Notes: generated from the sequence alone by a model not told the origin. A stretch of 64,000 nucleotides of DNA from Streptomyces regalis (GCF_001509475.1 NZ_LLZG01000301.1:1-64000); one strand, 5' to 3'. Positions 27,493 to 41,870 are shown, numbered from the stretch's first letter. A program made the numbers and translations.

Positions 27493-28302
27493 ATGAGCGG
27501 ACTGCGCGTCATACCGACCTGGCGGCACGGCCAGGAACGGCTCTACGTCTGCCTCACGGACGGGCGGAACCTCGCCTGGTACGACCGTGAGGCCGCCAGG
27601 ATCAACCTGCTCAGCGACGACCGCCGGGAGGATGTGCTGGAGGCGCTCGGCCCCTTCATCACCGGCCCGGTCACGGTGGGCCCGCCTCCGGTCCCCACGC
27701 CCGCCGAGCTGGCCCGGCTGACCCTCCACCCGGACGACGACCTGGCGCCCAACCGCCCCGGCGAGGCGCTCCTGGTCTCCCTCGACCGGGATCCGGCCCC
27801 CTCCCACCTGCTGCGCCGCCCCGATCCGCGGCACCGGGCGCTGACCGCGGAGCAGACGGTCGGTGAGGCCCTGGACCGGCTGGACGGCGCGGGCTGGCAC
27901 GCGCTGCACTCCATTCCGCTTCCCGGCGGTGACCGTATCCACCATCTGGCGATCGGGCCTGGGGGGCTGTTCGTGCTGCACAGCCTCTACGCCCGTAAGC
28001 AGAAGGTGACCGTCGCCGACCCGATGGTCTCCCTCGGGCGCCGTGAGCCGTACCCTCTGCTGCGCCGCGTCCGCGCCGACGCCGACCGGGCCTCCTACGC
28101 CCTGACCGCGGAGGTCCGCCCGGTCCTCGTGCTGGTCGGGCCGGCCGACGTGGCGATACCCGGGCCGTTGCGGGAGGTCCGGGTGCTCAGGGACACGGAG
28201 GTGGAGGGGCTGGCTCGGCTGGGTGGGCTGCTGAAGCCGGCGGATGTGGAGGCGCTGCATGCGATGGCTCGGGACCGGCGGGTATGGGGTGCCCCCGGCT
28301 GA
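27493..28302 (+). CDS. NERD (nuclease-related) domain protein
   Basis: This 269-residue soluble protein has a NERD-like segment at about 110-235: G-W-H-A-L-H-S-I-P-L-P-G-G-D-R-I-H-H-L-A at about 132-151 and G-P-G-G-L-F-V-L-H-S after it. NERD domains share the restriction-endonuclease fold, but the catalytic Asp/Glu/Lys set is not clearly complete here. The start ATG follows a GGGGTGATG-type site. It is divergent from the phosphatase gene across MITE-like element 2. Confidence 0.72.
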   Translation: MSGLRVIPTWRHGQERLYVCLTDGRNLAWYDREAARINLLSDDRREDVLEALGPFITGPVTVGPPPVPTPAELARLTLHPDDDLAPNRPGEALLVSLDRDPAPSHLLRRPDPRHRALTAEQTVGEALDRLDGAGWHALHSIPLPGGDRIHHLAIGPGGLFVLHSLYARKQKVTVADPMVSLGRREPYPLLRRVRADADRASYALTAEVRPVLVLVGPADVAIPGPLREVRVLRDTEVEGLARLGGLLKPADVEALHAMARDRRVWGAPG

Positions 28303-28330
28303 GCGGTCGGGTTGGCTGGGGTCGCCGTCC

Positions 28331-28403
28331 CTGGGGGCTGCCGCCCCCAGACCCCCGCTTCGGCCCTGAACGGGCCTCGTCCTCAAACGCCGGACGGGCT
28401 GAA
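28331..28403 (+). repeat. Ubiquitous Streptomyces intergenic repeat with terminator-like hairpin
   Basis: CTGGGGGC-TGCC-GCCCCCAG (28331-28350) forms a perfect 8-bp hairpin, followed by ACCCCCGCTTCGGCCCTGAA and CTCAAACGCCGGACGGGCTG. This composite is common between Streptomyces genes. Located between the convergent NERD and LigD genes, it probably doubles as a transcription terminator. Confidence 0.75.
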
Positions 28404-28447
28404 ATGTCCGGACCGGCGCCGGAAAGTGGCCGACGGCCACGACTGGG

Positions 28448-29329
28448 TCAGGGCAGCGTGCCCGCCCGCTCCGCGTCCAGCAGCGGAGCGAGCAGGTCGC
28501 CGTAGTCCTGGAGGCGTGGGGCCAGGTCGGGGGCGAGGAAGGTCAGGGAGCCGGGGGACCGGCAGTCCTCCACCTCCTCCCAGGTCACCGGCGCGGACAC
28601 GGTCGGGTCGCGGCGGGCGCGCAGGGTGTAGGGCGTGGCCGTGGTCTTGCGGGCGGCGTTCTGGCTCCAGTCGACGAAGACCTTGCCGGGCCGCAGGCTC
28701 TTCGTCATCCGGTGGATCGCGAGGCGGGGCATGGCCTTCTCGGCCTCCACGGCGAGTTCCTTGGCGTACTCGGTGGCCTGCTCGGAGGGGGCCGGCCGGA
28801 TGGCGGCGGTGAGATGGAGCCCCTTCGAGCCGGAGGTCTTGGCGTACGCCTCGATGCCGTCGGCGGCCAGCCGTTCCCGCAGCCAGAGGGCGACCTCGCA
28901 GCACTCGACCACGGTGGCGGGCGAGCCGGGGTCGAGGTCGAAGACCAGCCGGTCGGCCTCGCCGGGCGCCTGGATCAGCCACTGCGGGGTGTGGAACTCC
29001 GTGACGAGGTTGGCCGCCCACATCAGCGAGGGCAGGTCCTGCACCAGCACCATCCGCGCCGGGCCCTCGACGCGGGGCACCTCGGCGGTGGTGACCCACT
29101 CGGGCGTACCGGGCGGCACGTTCTTGGTGAAGAACACCTGCCCGTCCGGCCCGTCCGGGTAGCGCAGGAAGGACACCGGCCGGTCGCGCAGATGCGGCAG
29201 CAGTACCTCGGCGGTGGTCGCGTAGTAGTGCAGCACCTCGCCCTTGGCGAACCCGGCCGCGGGATACAGCACCTTCTCCAGGTTGCTGAGCGCGAGCCGC
29301 CGGCCCTCCACCTCTGTGATCGGCGTCAT
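28448..29329 (-). CDS. ligD: LigD polymerase domain protein (NHEJ primase-polymerase)
   Basis: This 293-residue stand-alone polymerase domain of the LigD family is an archaeo-eukaryotic primase-type enzyme. The metal-binding D-x-D is in V-F-D-L-D-P-G, and the conserved S-G-S-K-G-L-H segment contains the nucleotide-binding His. It adds ribo- or deoxynucleotides at DNA breaks during bacterial non-homologous end joining. The ligase and nuclease domains are not fused, as is usual in Streptomyces. The Ku gene is divergent only 51 bp away, so both share a regulatory region. Confidence 0.95.
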   Translation of the reverse strand: MTPITEVEGRRLALSNLEKVLYPAAGFAKGEVLHYYATTAEVLLPHLRDRPVSFLRYPDGPDGQVFFTKNVPPGTPEWVTTAEVPRVEGPARMVLVQDLPSLMWAANLVTEFHTPQWLIQAPGEADRLVFDLDPGSPATVVECCEVALWLRERLAADGIEAYAKTSGSKGLHLTAAIRPAPSEQATEYAKELAVEAEKAMPRLAIHRMTKSLRPGKVFVDWSQNAARKTTATPYTLRARRDPTVSAPVTWEEVEDCRSPGSLTFLAPDLAPRLQDYGDLLAPLLDAERAGTLP

Positions 29330-29380
29330 ACGATGAGAATCACATGAAATCGGCCGGAACCGCCTCGAAAGGTGCTGAAC

Positions 29381-30427
29381 GTGCGATCCATCTGGAACGG
29401 CGCCATCTCCTTCGGCCTGGTCAGCATCCCGATCAAGGTGGTGAACGCGACCGAGAGCCACTCGATCTCCTTCCGCCAGATCCACACCGAGGACGGCGGC
29501 CGGATCCGCTACCGCAAGTTCTGCGAACTGGAGGACCGCGAGGTCAGCCAGGGCGAGATCGGCAAGGGGTACGAGGACGCGGACGGCTCGATCGTTCCCA
29601 TCACCGACGAGGACCTGGCCGAGCTGCCGCTCCCGACCGCCAAGACGATCGAGATCGTGGCCTTCGTGCCGGGCGACCGGATCGACCCGCTCCAGATGGA
29701 CGCGGCGTACTACCTCGCCGCGAGCGGCGCCCCGGCCGCGAAGCCGTACACCCTGCTGCGCGAGGCCCTCAAGCGCAGCAACAAGGTCGCCATCGCCAAG
29801 TTCGCGCTGCGCGGCAGGGAACGGCTGGGCATGCTCCGGGTCGTCGGCGACGCCATCGCCATGCACGGCCTGCTCTGGCCCGACGAGGTCCGCGCCCCCG
29901 AGGGCGTCGCCCCCGACGTCGGCGTCACCGTCCGCGACAAGGAACTCGACCTCGCGGACGCCCTGATGGACACCCTCGGCGAGGTCGACCTCGACGATCT
30001 GCACGACGAGTACCGCGAGGCCGTCGAGGAGGTCATCGCCGCGAAGGCGGCCGGCGAGGCCCCGCCCTCCGCCCCCGAGCCCGCCACCGGAGGCAAGGTC
30101 CTCGACCTCATGGCGGCCCTTGAGAGCAGCGTGCGCGCGGCGAAGGAGTCCCGCGGCGAGGAGCCGGCGGAGGTCAGACGTCTGCCGGAGCGCAAGTCGG
30201 CCAGGGCGGCCCCGAAGCAGGCGGCGGGCAAGAAGTCGACGGCGACGACGAAGAAGACCGCGGCGAAGAAGACAGCGGCGTCGGCCAAGAAGTCGACGTC
30301 GAAGACGGCCCAGGGGACGAAGAAGGCGGCGGCGAAGAGCACAGCGAAGAGCACGACCAAGAGCACGGCGAAGAAGACCACGGCCAAGACCACCAAGAAG
30401 ACGGCGGCCCGCAAGCGCAGCGCGTGA
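29381..30427 (+). CDS. ku: Ku protein, non-homologous end joining
   Basis: This 348-residue bacterial Ku starts R-S-I-W-N-G-A-I-S-F-G, the family hallmark. The DNA-encircling beta-barrel core spans about 1-255. A very basic tail (about 270-348) consists of Lys/Ala/Thr repeats such as K-K-T-A-A-K-K-T-A, resembling histone H1-like extensions that help Ku thread along or bind DNA. GTG 29381 is preferred to GTG 29372 because of AAAGG spacing and the conserved start. It is divergent from the LigD polymerase gene, its functional partner. Confidence 0.96.
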   Translation: MRSIWNGAISFGLVSIPIKVVNATESHSISFRQIHTEDGGRIRYRKFCELEDREVSQGEIGKGYEDADGSIVPITDEDLAELPLPTAKTIEIVAFVPGDRIDPLQMDAAYYLAASGAPAAKPYTLLREALKRSNKVAIAKFALRGRERLGMLRVVGDAIAMHGLLWPDEVRAPEGVAPDVGVTVRDKELDLADALMDTLGEVDLDDLHDEYREAVEEVIAAKAAGEAPPSAPEPATGGKVLDLMAALESSVRAAKESRGEEPAEVRRLPERKSARAAPKQAAGKKSTATTKKTAAKKTAASAKKSTSKTAQGTKKAAAKSTAKSTTKSTAKKTTAKTTKKTAARKRSA

Positions 30428-30445
30428 GCGGCGGCGACTGGAGCC

Positions 30446-31717
30446 TCACCTCGACCGGCGCAGCGCCAGCACCGCGTTGTGGCCGCCGAACCCGAACGAG
30501 TTGCTGAGCGCCAGGTCCCCGTCCTGCGGCAACGGGCGCGGCACCCCCCGCACCACATCCAGGTCGATCGCGTCGTCGACCTCCCCGCCCCCCACCGTGG
30601 GCGGCACCACCCCGTGATGCAGCGTCAGTACGGCGGCGACGGCCTCGACCCCGCCCGCCGCCCCCTGGAGGTGCCCCAGGTGCCCCTTGAGTGCGGTGAC
30701 CGGTATGGGCCGGCGCCCGAGTACCGCCCGCAGCGCACCCGCCTCCGCGAGGTCGCCGTCGACCGTGGCCGTGGCGTGGGCGTTCACGTGGACGACGTCG
30801 CTGACGCTGCCCCCGGCGTCCCGCAGGGCCCGCCGCAGGGCGAGCGCGATGCCGTTGCCGGACGGGTCGGGTGCGGCCATGTGGTGGGCGTCGGCGGAGA
30901 GTCCCCATCCGGCGGCCTCGCAGTAGATCCGCGCTCCCCGGGCCCGTGCGTGCTCCTCGGCCTCCAGGACGAGGACCCCGGCACCCTCGCCGTTGACGAA
31001 CCCGTCCCGGTCCTTGGCGAAGGGCCGGGAGGGCGAGCCGTCGGCGGGGTGCCCGTCGGCCAGGGCCCGCATCGCCGCGAAGGACGCCATGATCGCCGGC
31101 GTGACGACGGCTTCGGCGCCGCCCGCGAGAGCGATGTCGATCCGCCCGTACCGTATGCGGTCGATCGCCTGCCCTATGGCCTCGGTCCCCGACGCGCACG
31201 CGCTCGTCACGGTCCGGGCCTCGCCGGTGATGTGCAGATCGAGCGAGACCTGGGAGGCGGCCTGCGAGGGAACGGTCATGGGGGTGGTGAGCGGCGAGAC
31301 GGCCCGCGGCCCCTTGTCCCGCAGTTTGCGGTCCCCGCCGACGAGCACGGACGCGTCACCGAGGATGGCCCCCAGACTCACCCCCACCCGCTCCGGATCG
31401 AGCCCGCTCTCTCGGGTGCCGCCCGCCACGAACCCGGCGTCGGCCCACGCCTCCCGAGCGGCCAGCACCCCGAACTGAGCGGCCCGGTTCATCCGCCGGG
31501 CAACGGGCCGCGGCAGCAACTCGCCCGGATCCACGGGCACCACCCCCGCCACCCGCACGGGCAACCCGTCGAACTCGGGATCCTCCAGCTCCCGTATGCC
31601 GTGCCGCCCGTCGAGCAGCCCCCGCCACAACTCGTCGACCCCGATGCCCAGCGGGGTGACCGCCCCGAGCCCGGTCACGACGACTGTGCGGGGTGCGGAC
31701 GCGGCGGCCTCGCTCAT
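30446..31717 (-). CDS. Stand-alone beta-ketoacyl synthase (FabF/KAS II type)
   Basis: This 423-residue condensing enzyme has the catalytic Cys174 in T-S-A-C-A-S-G, a first His in N-A-H-A-T-A-T and a second in L-K-G-H-L-G-H. It is complete and FabF-like, lacking the chain-length-factor Gln substitution. It would catalyse decarboxylative condensation of an acyl chain with malonyl-carrier protein. As the last gene of the cluster it may make a beta-keto starter or act on the KS-ACP protein. It begins 80 bp after the thioesterase gene, the only real gap in the operon. It may alternatively be an independent fatty-acid-type enzyme. Confidence 0.88.
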   Translation of the reverse strand: MSEAAASAPRTVVVTGLGAVTPLGIGVDELWRGLLDGRHGIRELEDPEFDGLPVRVAGVVPVDPGELLPRPVARRMNRAAQFGVLAAREAWADAGFVAGGTRESGLDPERVGVSLGAILGDASVLVGGDRKLRDKGPRAVSPLTTPMTVPSQAASQVSLDLHITGEARTVTSACASGTEAIGQAIDRIRYGRIDIALAGGAEAVVTPAIMASFAAMRALADGHPADGSPSRPFAKDRDGFVNGEGAGVLVLEAEEHARARGARIYCEAAGWGLSADAHHMAAPDPSGNGIALALRRALRDAGGSVSDVVHVNAHATATVDGDLAEAGALRAVLGRRPIPVTALKGHLGHLQGAAGGVEAVAAVLTLHHGVVPPTVGGGEVDDAIDLDVVRGVPRPLPQDGDLALSNSFGFGGHNAVLALRRSR

Positions 31718-31797
31718 CGGTGCATGCCCCCTCTGGTGGTTGAAGGGGAAACATGCCCAGATTCCTCAGGCCCTGCACATCCGTTCGATGTGCCGAC

Positions 31798-32550
31798 TCA
31801 TGACAGCTGCTGGGCGAGAAACGCGAGCAGCTCCTCTTTCCGCTGGTGGAGATAGAAGTGGCCGCCCTCGAAGACCCGGAGGTCCAGCCCTTTCGTCGTG
31901 ACGTCCGACCAGGACTTGAGGTCCTCGACGGTGCACCCGGGATCGCGGTCGCCGCCGCACACCGTGACCGGAACGTCCAGGGGGTGCAGGCGAGCCGGGC
32001 GGTATGCCGCCAGGAGTGCGAAGTCCGCGCGCAGGGCCGGCATGATCAGGGGCCGCAGGTCGGGGTGCTCGTAGACGTCGGCGCCCTCGGGGTCCAGCAG
32101 GCGGACGCGGTCCAGGATCTCGGTGTCGGCCGGGGCCGGGAGGGGTGCCTGCTCCTCCGGGACGCGGGGCCTGTGCCGGCCCGACACGATCAGGCGGGTG
32201 AGGGTGCGTCCGGGGACGTCCTCCAGGCGGCGGGCCACCTCGTACGCCACCGATGAACCCATGCTGTGGCCGAAGAGGGCCATCGGCAGGTCGCCGGGCA
32301 GTTCGTTCGTCAGGTCCGTCGTGATCGCGTCGGCCAGCTCCTCCATCGTGCTCGGGCACGAGTCGTGCAGGCGGTCCTGGCGGCCGGGGTACTGCACCGC
32401 CACGACCTCGATCTCCGGTGGGGTGAGCGCGGCCCAGCCATGGAAGGAGACCGCCCCTCCGCCCGCGTGCGGGAAGCACACCAGGCGGATCCTCGCGCCG
32501 GGCGCGCGCACGCCCCTGAGCCACAGGGACTTGATGTCCTGGACGCTCAC
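31798..32550 (-). CDS. Type II thioesterase
   Basis: This 250-residue alpha/beta hydrolase of the GrsT/TEII group has an early C-F-P-H-A-G-G-G, the nucleophile Ser96 in G-H-S-M-G-S-S and a late histidine in G-G-H-F-Y-L. Type II thioesterases clear misprimed or stalled acyl groups from carrier proteins of NRPS and PKS systems. The GTG start overlaps the stop of the KS-carrier gene (GTGA), so it is translationally coupled to it. Confidence 0.93.
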   Translation of the reverse strand: MSVQDIKSLWLRGVRAPGARIRLVCFPHAGGGAVSFHGWAALTPPEIEVVAVQYPGRQDRLHDSCPSTMEELADAITTDLTNELPGDLPMALFGHSMGSSVAYEVARRLEDVPGRTLTRLIVSGRHRPRVPEEQAPLPAPADTEILDRVRLLDPEGADVYEHPDLRPLIMPALRADFALLAAYRPARLHPLDVPVTVCGGDRDPGCTVEDLKSWSDVTTKGLDLRVFEGGHFYLHQRKEELLAFLAQQLS

Positions 32551-34654
32551 GACTCCGCCTCGAACTCGGAGAGGAGGGCGTCCAGGGCGCCGTCCGCATC
32601 CCCGTTCTGCTTCAACTCGCAGATGCTCACCGTCATGTCTTTCAGTGTGATCGGTTCGAGGAACAGCTGGATCGGCACGTCGATGCCCCACTCGTCGCGG
32701 AGCCTTCCGGCGAGGTGAACGGCCGTCAGCGAGTCGCCGCCCGCCTCGAAGTACGTCTGCGCGAGATCGGCTGCACTGTTCAGATCCAGCGCCTCGATCA
32801 CCAGCTCGCTCACCCTGCGCTCGAGCTCGGTCTCCGCGGCGGGCGCCGCGGCGTCGGGCGCCGCCGCCACCTGCGGCTCCTGCGCCGCCTGCGCCGTGGG
32901 CCTGAGCAGCGTCAGCGCGCCGTAGCTTTCGCCCGCGAACGGGTACGCCGGGAGCCGCACCCGCCGTACCTCGCCGTCGAGGGCCGGCCAGGTCACCTCC
33001 TCGCCCCTCAGCCAGGCCTCGCCGAGCGGGTCGGTCGGCGTGTCCCGGCGGCCGCCGGCCAGTGCCGTGAGCCTGTCGGCCGCCTCCCCTCGCGTGCCGG
33101 CCACGACATAGGCGCGTACGGGCATCCGGACCCGGCCCGTGCGCAGGGTGTGCGCGACATCGGCCAGGGACGGGGCGTCCGCCTCGCGCAGTCTCGTCGC
33201 CAACCGGTCGGCCACTGCGGCGAGTTGAGGCTCGGTCCGGGCCGACAGGGGCAGGACCAGCGGGTTCGCCGCGGTGTCCGTCGAGTGCGTCGCCGTACCC
33301 GCCTGCGACGGCCGCTCGGGCGCCTCCTGCACCACCACATGCACATTCGTGCCGCCGATACCCACCGACGTCACGCCCGCCAGCCGGGGCAGGCCCGCAC
33401 GGCTCGGCCACTCCTCGGCCTCGGTCACCAGCCGCAGCGGTGAGTCCCGCAGGGCGGCGAGCGGGCTCGTGACGTCCACCGTCGGTGCCAGCGTCGCGTG
33501 CTCCAGCATCAGGATCGTCTTGATCAGCGCCGCCGCCCCGGCCGCCGCGTCCGCGTGCCCGATGTTCGACTTCACCGAGCCGAGGCCGATGCCCGCACCG
33601 CCGGCGAAGGCCGCGCTCGCCGCCTCCAGCTCGATCCGGTCCCCGAGCTCGGTGCCCGTCCCGTGCGCCTCCACGTACTGCGCCGCCGACGGCTCCAGGC
33701 CCGCCGCCGCCCACGCCTCCGTGATCGCCGCCGACTGCTGGTCCACCCCCGGAGCGGTGAAACCGACCTTGCCGGAACCGTCGTTGGTGACCGCCGTACC
33801 CCGGATCACCGCGCGCACCGGGTCACCGTCGGCCAGCGCGTCCTGAAGCCGGCGCAGCACCAGCACGCCCACGCCGCTGCCGGGCACCGTGCCGGCCGCC
33901 TTCTCGTCGAAGGGGCGGCAGCGGCCGTCGGGGGAGAAGATCCCGCCCTGGTAGTGGACATAGCCCTGCTTGCGCACGCTGCCGATGGCCACACCGCCCG
34001 CGAGTGCCGTGTCGCACTCGCCGAGGAGGAGCGCCTGGACGGCCAGGTGGACCGCCGTCAGGGAGGTCGAGCAGGCCGTCTGGACCGTCATGCTGGGGCC
34101 CTCCAGGCCCAGCCGGTAGGAGATCCAGGGCGCCAGAAACTCACGGTCGGTGAGGATGCGGACCTGGAGGGCGCCGATCGAGGCCGCGAGCGCCGGGTCC
34201 GTGCCGGCGGCCAGCGCGTGTTCGGTCGGGCTGCCGCCGACGTACACGCCGGTGCGGGGCGGGCCCGCCGCGGCAGCGGCAGATGGTGCAGTCAGAGGGG
34301 CGTACCCCGCGTCTTCCAGGGCGGACCACGCCGTCTCCAGCAACACCCGGTGCTGCGGGTCCAGCGCCGCCGCCTCCGTGCGGCTGAAGCCGAAGAGGTC
34401 CGCCTCGAAGCGGTCGGCGTCCGTGAGGCGGCCCTGGGCGTAGACGTACGCGGGATTGCCGAGCTCCGCCGCGTCCGTGCCGTCGGCCAGCAGTTCCTTC
34501 TCGGTGAAGGTGGACAGGGAGCAGACGCCGTCGCGCAGGTTGGCCCAGTAGGACTCCAGGTCCCGCGCGCCGGGGAAGCGGCCGCTCATGCCCACGACGG
34601 CCACCGCGGATTCGAGATCCTGCGCCGGATCCTGCATCGGGACTTCCTCGGTCG

Positions 34655-34658
<4 letters not shown>
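32547..34658 (-). CDS. AT-less polyketide synthase: ketosynthase-carrier protein
   Basis: This 703-residue protein has a modular-type KS (about 20-445) with Cys196 in T-A-C-S-T-S-L, a His in E-A-H-G-T-G-T and another in N-I-G-H. A non-catalytic linker (about 450-610) follows, then a carrier domain with the phosphopantetheine Ser643 in G-G-D-S-L. No AT, KR, DH or ER domain is visible, so the extender must be loaded in trans. It would elongate an aminoacyl or peptidyl chain by two carbons with the beta-keto group retained. It overlaps the upstream NRPS gene by ATGA and the downstream TE gene by GTGA. Confidence 0.92.
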
Positions 34659-37964
<3,306 letters not shown>

Positions 37965-37975
<11 letters not shown>

Positions 37976-40900
37976 CTGCCTGTGCTCCGTCCCCCGTGCG
38001 ATCCCTCGCCAGTACGTCCTCCACGGCCGCGGCGATCTCGCCGACCGGCCCCGGCGTGAGCACATCGCTGTGCTCGCAGTCCAGTTCGTGTACGTCCACC
38101 CCGGCCGAGCAGGCCTGCCACGCGGCGCTCTTCTCCTCGGTCGTCGCCTCCGAGGCGCGGCCGGCCGAGAAGAGGGTCACCCGCCCGTCGTACGGCGACG
38201 GCTGCCAGGCGCGGGCCAACTCGATGTACCGCTCCATGGCGTCGACCAGGGTGTCGAGGCGCTGTTCGTCGAGGCCGGCGAGGAGCGCGCTGTGCGCGTG
38301 GACGCGGGCGACGACCTCCGCCCTGTCCAGCGGGCCGGGTCCGGCCGCAACCCCGGGCAGCGCGTTGCGCAGCAGGTTGCTCAGCGCCACCTGCTCCACG
38401 ACCGCCGGGTCCAGGGGCACCCGCGCCACGTCCGGCGGCTTCGGCATCGAGTCCAGGACGGCGACGAGCGCGACCTCCTCGCCCCCCGCGCGCAGCCGCA
38501 CCGCCAGCTCATGGGCGAACGGTCCGCCGAAGGAGCGGCCCAGCAGCAGATACGGCCCGTGCGGCCGCACCGCCCGGATGCGCGGAACATAGCTCTCGGC
38601 CAACTCGCCCAAGGTCTGCGGCAGTTGCCCGCCGTGCAGCACCGGCGTCTGCAGCGCGTACACCGGCCGCCCGGGGGCGAGGTGCGGCAGCAGCGCCGCG
38701 TACCCCCAGCCGAGCCCCAGTCCCGGGTGGAGGCAGAACAGCGGGGGCAGGTCGCCCTCGCGGCGCAGAGTGAGCAGCGGGGCGTACGCGTCCTCGTCGT
38801 CGCCCTTGCCGGCCGGCCCCGCGGCCAGGCGCGCGGCGAGCGCGGCCGGCGTCGGCGCCTCGAACAGCGTGGCCGGCGACACCTGTGTCCCGAGTTCGGC
38901 GTGGATCCCTGCGGTCAGGCGCAGGGCGAGCAGCGAGTGGCCGCCGTGCGCGAAGAAGTCGGCGTCGGGGCCGACCGCCTCGACCCCGAGCACCTGAGCG
39001 AACAGCGCGCACAGCTGCTGCTCGCGCCCAGGCCGGGCGATCCGCCCGTGGCCCGGCCGCACTCGCTGCGGCTCGGGCTCCGGCAGCGCGGCCCGGTCGA
39101 CCTTGCCGTGGGCGGTCAGCGGTACGGCGTCGAGGCCGGCCCACGCCGACGGCATCAGATGCGCCGGCAGCGTGCGCGCCGCATGCTCCCGTACGAGGCC
39201 CAGGTCGCCGCCCACGACATACGCGACGAGCCTCTTGCCGCCGTCCGGCCCCGGGCGCGCGGCGATCACGGCCCGCTCCACGCCCGGGCAGGCGGCCAGG
39301 GCGGCCTCCACCTCGCCGGGCTCGATCCGAAAGCCCCGGACCTTGAACTGGTCGTCGCTGCGGCCCAGGAACTCCAGCTCGCCACCCGGCCACCGGCGCA
39401 CCAGATCGCCCGTGCGGTACATCCGGGCGCCGGGCGGCCCGTAGGGGTCGGCGACGAAACGCTCGGCGGTCCCGCCGGGGCGGTTCAGGTAACCGCGGGC
39501 CAGGCCTGCGCCGGCGATGTACAGCTCGCCCACCGTTCCGGCCGGTACGGGACGCAGGAGGTGGTCGAGGACGTAGGCGCGGGTGTGGTCGAGGGGGCGC
39601 CCGATGGGCACGGACGCGCCGACGTCACCGGTCACCCGGTGGGCCGTGGCGAACACCGTCGTCTCGGTGGGCCCGTAGCCGTTGACGACCTGTGTGCCGG
39701 GGCAGTGCTCGCGCACCCGCCGCACCGCCTCGGGCGCGAGGACGTCCCCGCCCGCCCACACCTCGCGCACGGTGCCGAGCGCCTCGGGCGCGATCTCCGC
39801 CACGGTGCGCAGGAGTTCGGCGGTGAGCCACAGGGCGGTGACGCGCGTTTCGGGCAGCAGCCTCTTGAGCAGGTCGGGGGTGACCGGGCCGGGCGGGGCG
39901 ACCACGACCGTGCCGCCGTTCAACAGGGGCACCCAGGTCTCGTAGGTCGCGGCGTCGAAGGTGTGCGGGCTGTGCAGGAGGACGCGCCGGTGTGCGCCGC
40001 CCGCGAAGCGGGTGTCGACGGCGAGCTCGACGACAGCCCGGTGCGGGGTGACGATGCCCTTGGGTTCGCCCGTCGAGCCGGAGGTGTACATCACGTAGGC
40101 GGCGGACTCGGGGTGCACGGCCGTCGTCGTCGGCGGCGCTGCGGCGTCGGTTCCGTCAAGCCCCGATACGCCCAACGCCCGTATGCCATCCGGCAGTTGA
40201 ACGTCGGCAGCCATAACCGCCACCCGTGCACCGGCCTGCTCCACCAGCACCGCCAGCCGCCCCGCCGGAGCCCCCGGATCCAGCGGCAGACAGCACGCGC
40301 CCGCCTTCAGCACCGCCAGCTGCGCGACGACCAGGGACACGGACCGGGCCAGCGGCAGCGCCACCGTGTCGCCGGGCCGCACCCCCGCCTCCCGCAGCCG
40401 CGCCGCCAGCCGGTCGGACGCCGCGTCGAGAGCGCCGTACATCAGCACCTCACCGTCCGCCTCGACGGCCGGCGCGTCCGGCGTACGGGCCACCTGCTCG
40501 GCGAAGCGCCCGGGGATGCTCAGCGTGCCGGGCACCGGGCGTACCGGCCCCTCGGCCAGGGCGAGCAGCTGTCGCCGCTCCTCCTGCGGGAGGACGTCGA
40601 GCCGGTCGGCCGGCGTGCCGTGCGCGGACGTCAGCGCCTCGAAGGCGCGCGCCAGGCGGGTGCCGACCGCGGCCGCGGAGATGCCCCGGCGGCAGCTGAT
40701 CCGCAGCAGCATCCGTTCCCCGGCGACGACAGCGACCGTCACCGGGTAGTGCGTCGCGTCCCGCGTCTCGACCAGCTCGACGGCTGAAGCGGGCCCCTCG
40801 ACGCGCGGGAAGTTCTCGAACGCCAGGACCGTGTCGAAGAGTTCGCCCGCTCCGGCCGCCCGCTGCACCTCCGACAGCCGTACATGGTGATACGGCGCCA

Positions 40901-41870
40901 GTCGCAGCTGCTCGCTCTGGACGCGGGCCAGCAGTTCGTCGACGCCCTCACCGGAGCGCAGCCGGATCCGCACCGGCAGCGTGTTGATGAACAGGCCCAC
41001 CATCCGCTCGACACCGGGCAGATCGTGCGGCCGCCCGGAGACGACCGCGCCGAAGACCAGGTCCTCGGCACCGGTCAGCCGCGCCAGCACCAGGGCCCAG
41101 GCCGTCTGCGCCACGGTGTTCACGGTGACGCCCGCCTCCGCGGCACGCCGGGTGACCGCCGCCGTCAGCTCGGGCGTCAGCTCTACGTCGACGGTGTCCT
41201 CGGGCCCGTCCTGCGTGTCCGTCGCGTCCGGCCCGTCCGGCCCGTTCGAGGGCAGCAGCGAGGGCCGCGACAGCCCGCCCAGCGCCTCGCGCCAGGCGGC
41301 CTTGGCCCGCGCCTGGTCCTGGCCGTTCAGCCAGACCAGGTACTGCTTGAAGGGCACGGCCGGCGGCAGCGCGGCGGTGCCCGTCGTCAGCGCCTGAAGA
41401 TCCTGCGCGAGCAACGGCAGCGACCAGCCGTCCAGCAGGATGTGATGGAGCGTCAGGAGCAGCTCGGCGCCCGCGTCGTGCCGGACCAGCGTGGCCCGCA
41501 CCAGCGGGCGCCGGGCCAGGTCGAAGCGGCGGCCCCGGTCCTCGGCCATGAGGCGCGCGAACTCCGCCTCCGTCTCGTCCGGCGTGCGGCCCGTGCAGTC
41601 GGTCTCCGTCCACGGCACCTTCACCGAGCGCAGGATCACCTGCACCGGCCGGTCGACATGCTCGTGCCGAAAGCGCGCCCGCAGGTTCGGGTGCCGCTCC
41701 AGCAGCGCGGTCACCCCGGCCCGTACCGCCTCGGCCGTGATGCCGGAGGCGATCCGGAAGCGGGCCTGCACCAGATACGGGTCGGGGCGGTCCGGATCGC
41801 GCAGGGCATGGAAGAGCAGGCCCTCCTGGGCCGGGGAGAGCGGCAGTACGTCCGCGATGCGACCGCCCAT
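37965..41870 (-). CDS. NRPS, C-A-PCP-TE (termination module)
   Basis: This 1301-residue protein has a C domain whose N-terminus, [15 protein letters not shown], is the signature of C domains that follow an epimerase. Its H-H-I-L-L-D-G is at 142-148. The A domain has [11 protein letters not shown] and N-G-Y-G-P-T-E. The PCP has Ser979 in H-G-G-H-S-L. The type I thioesterase has Ser1113 in G-R-S-F-G-G and a late D-C-E-H-S. By-eye specificity residues D-A-Y-W-W-G-G-V-F-K resemble valine-type codes. The TE should release the product by hydrolysis or cyclisation. The stop of the upstream gene and this ATG coincide at 41870. Confidence 0.95.
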
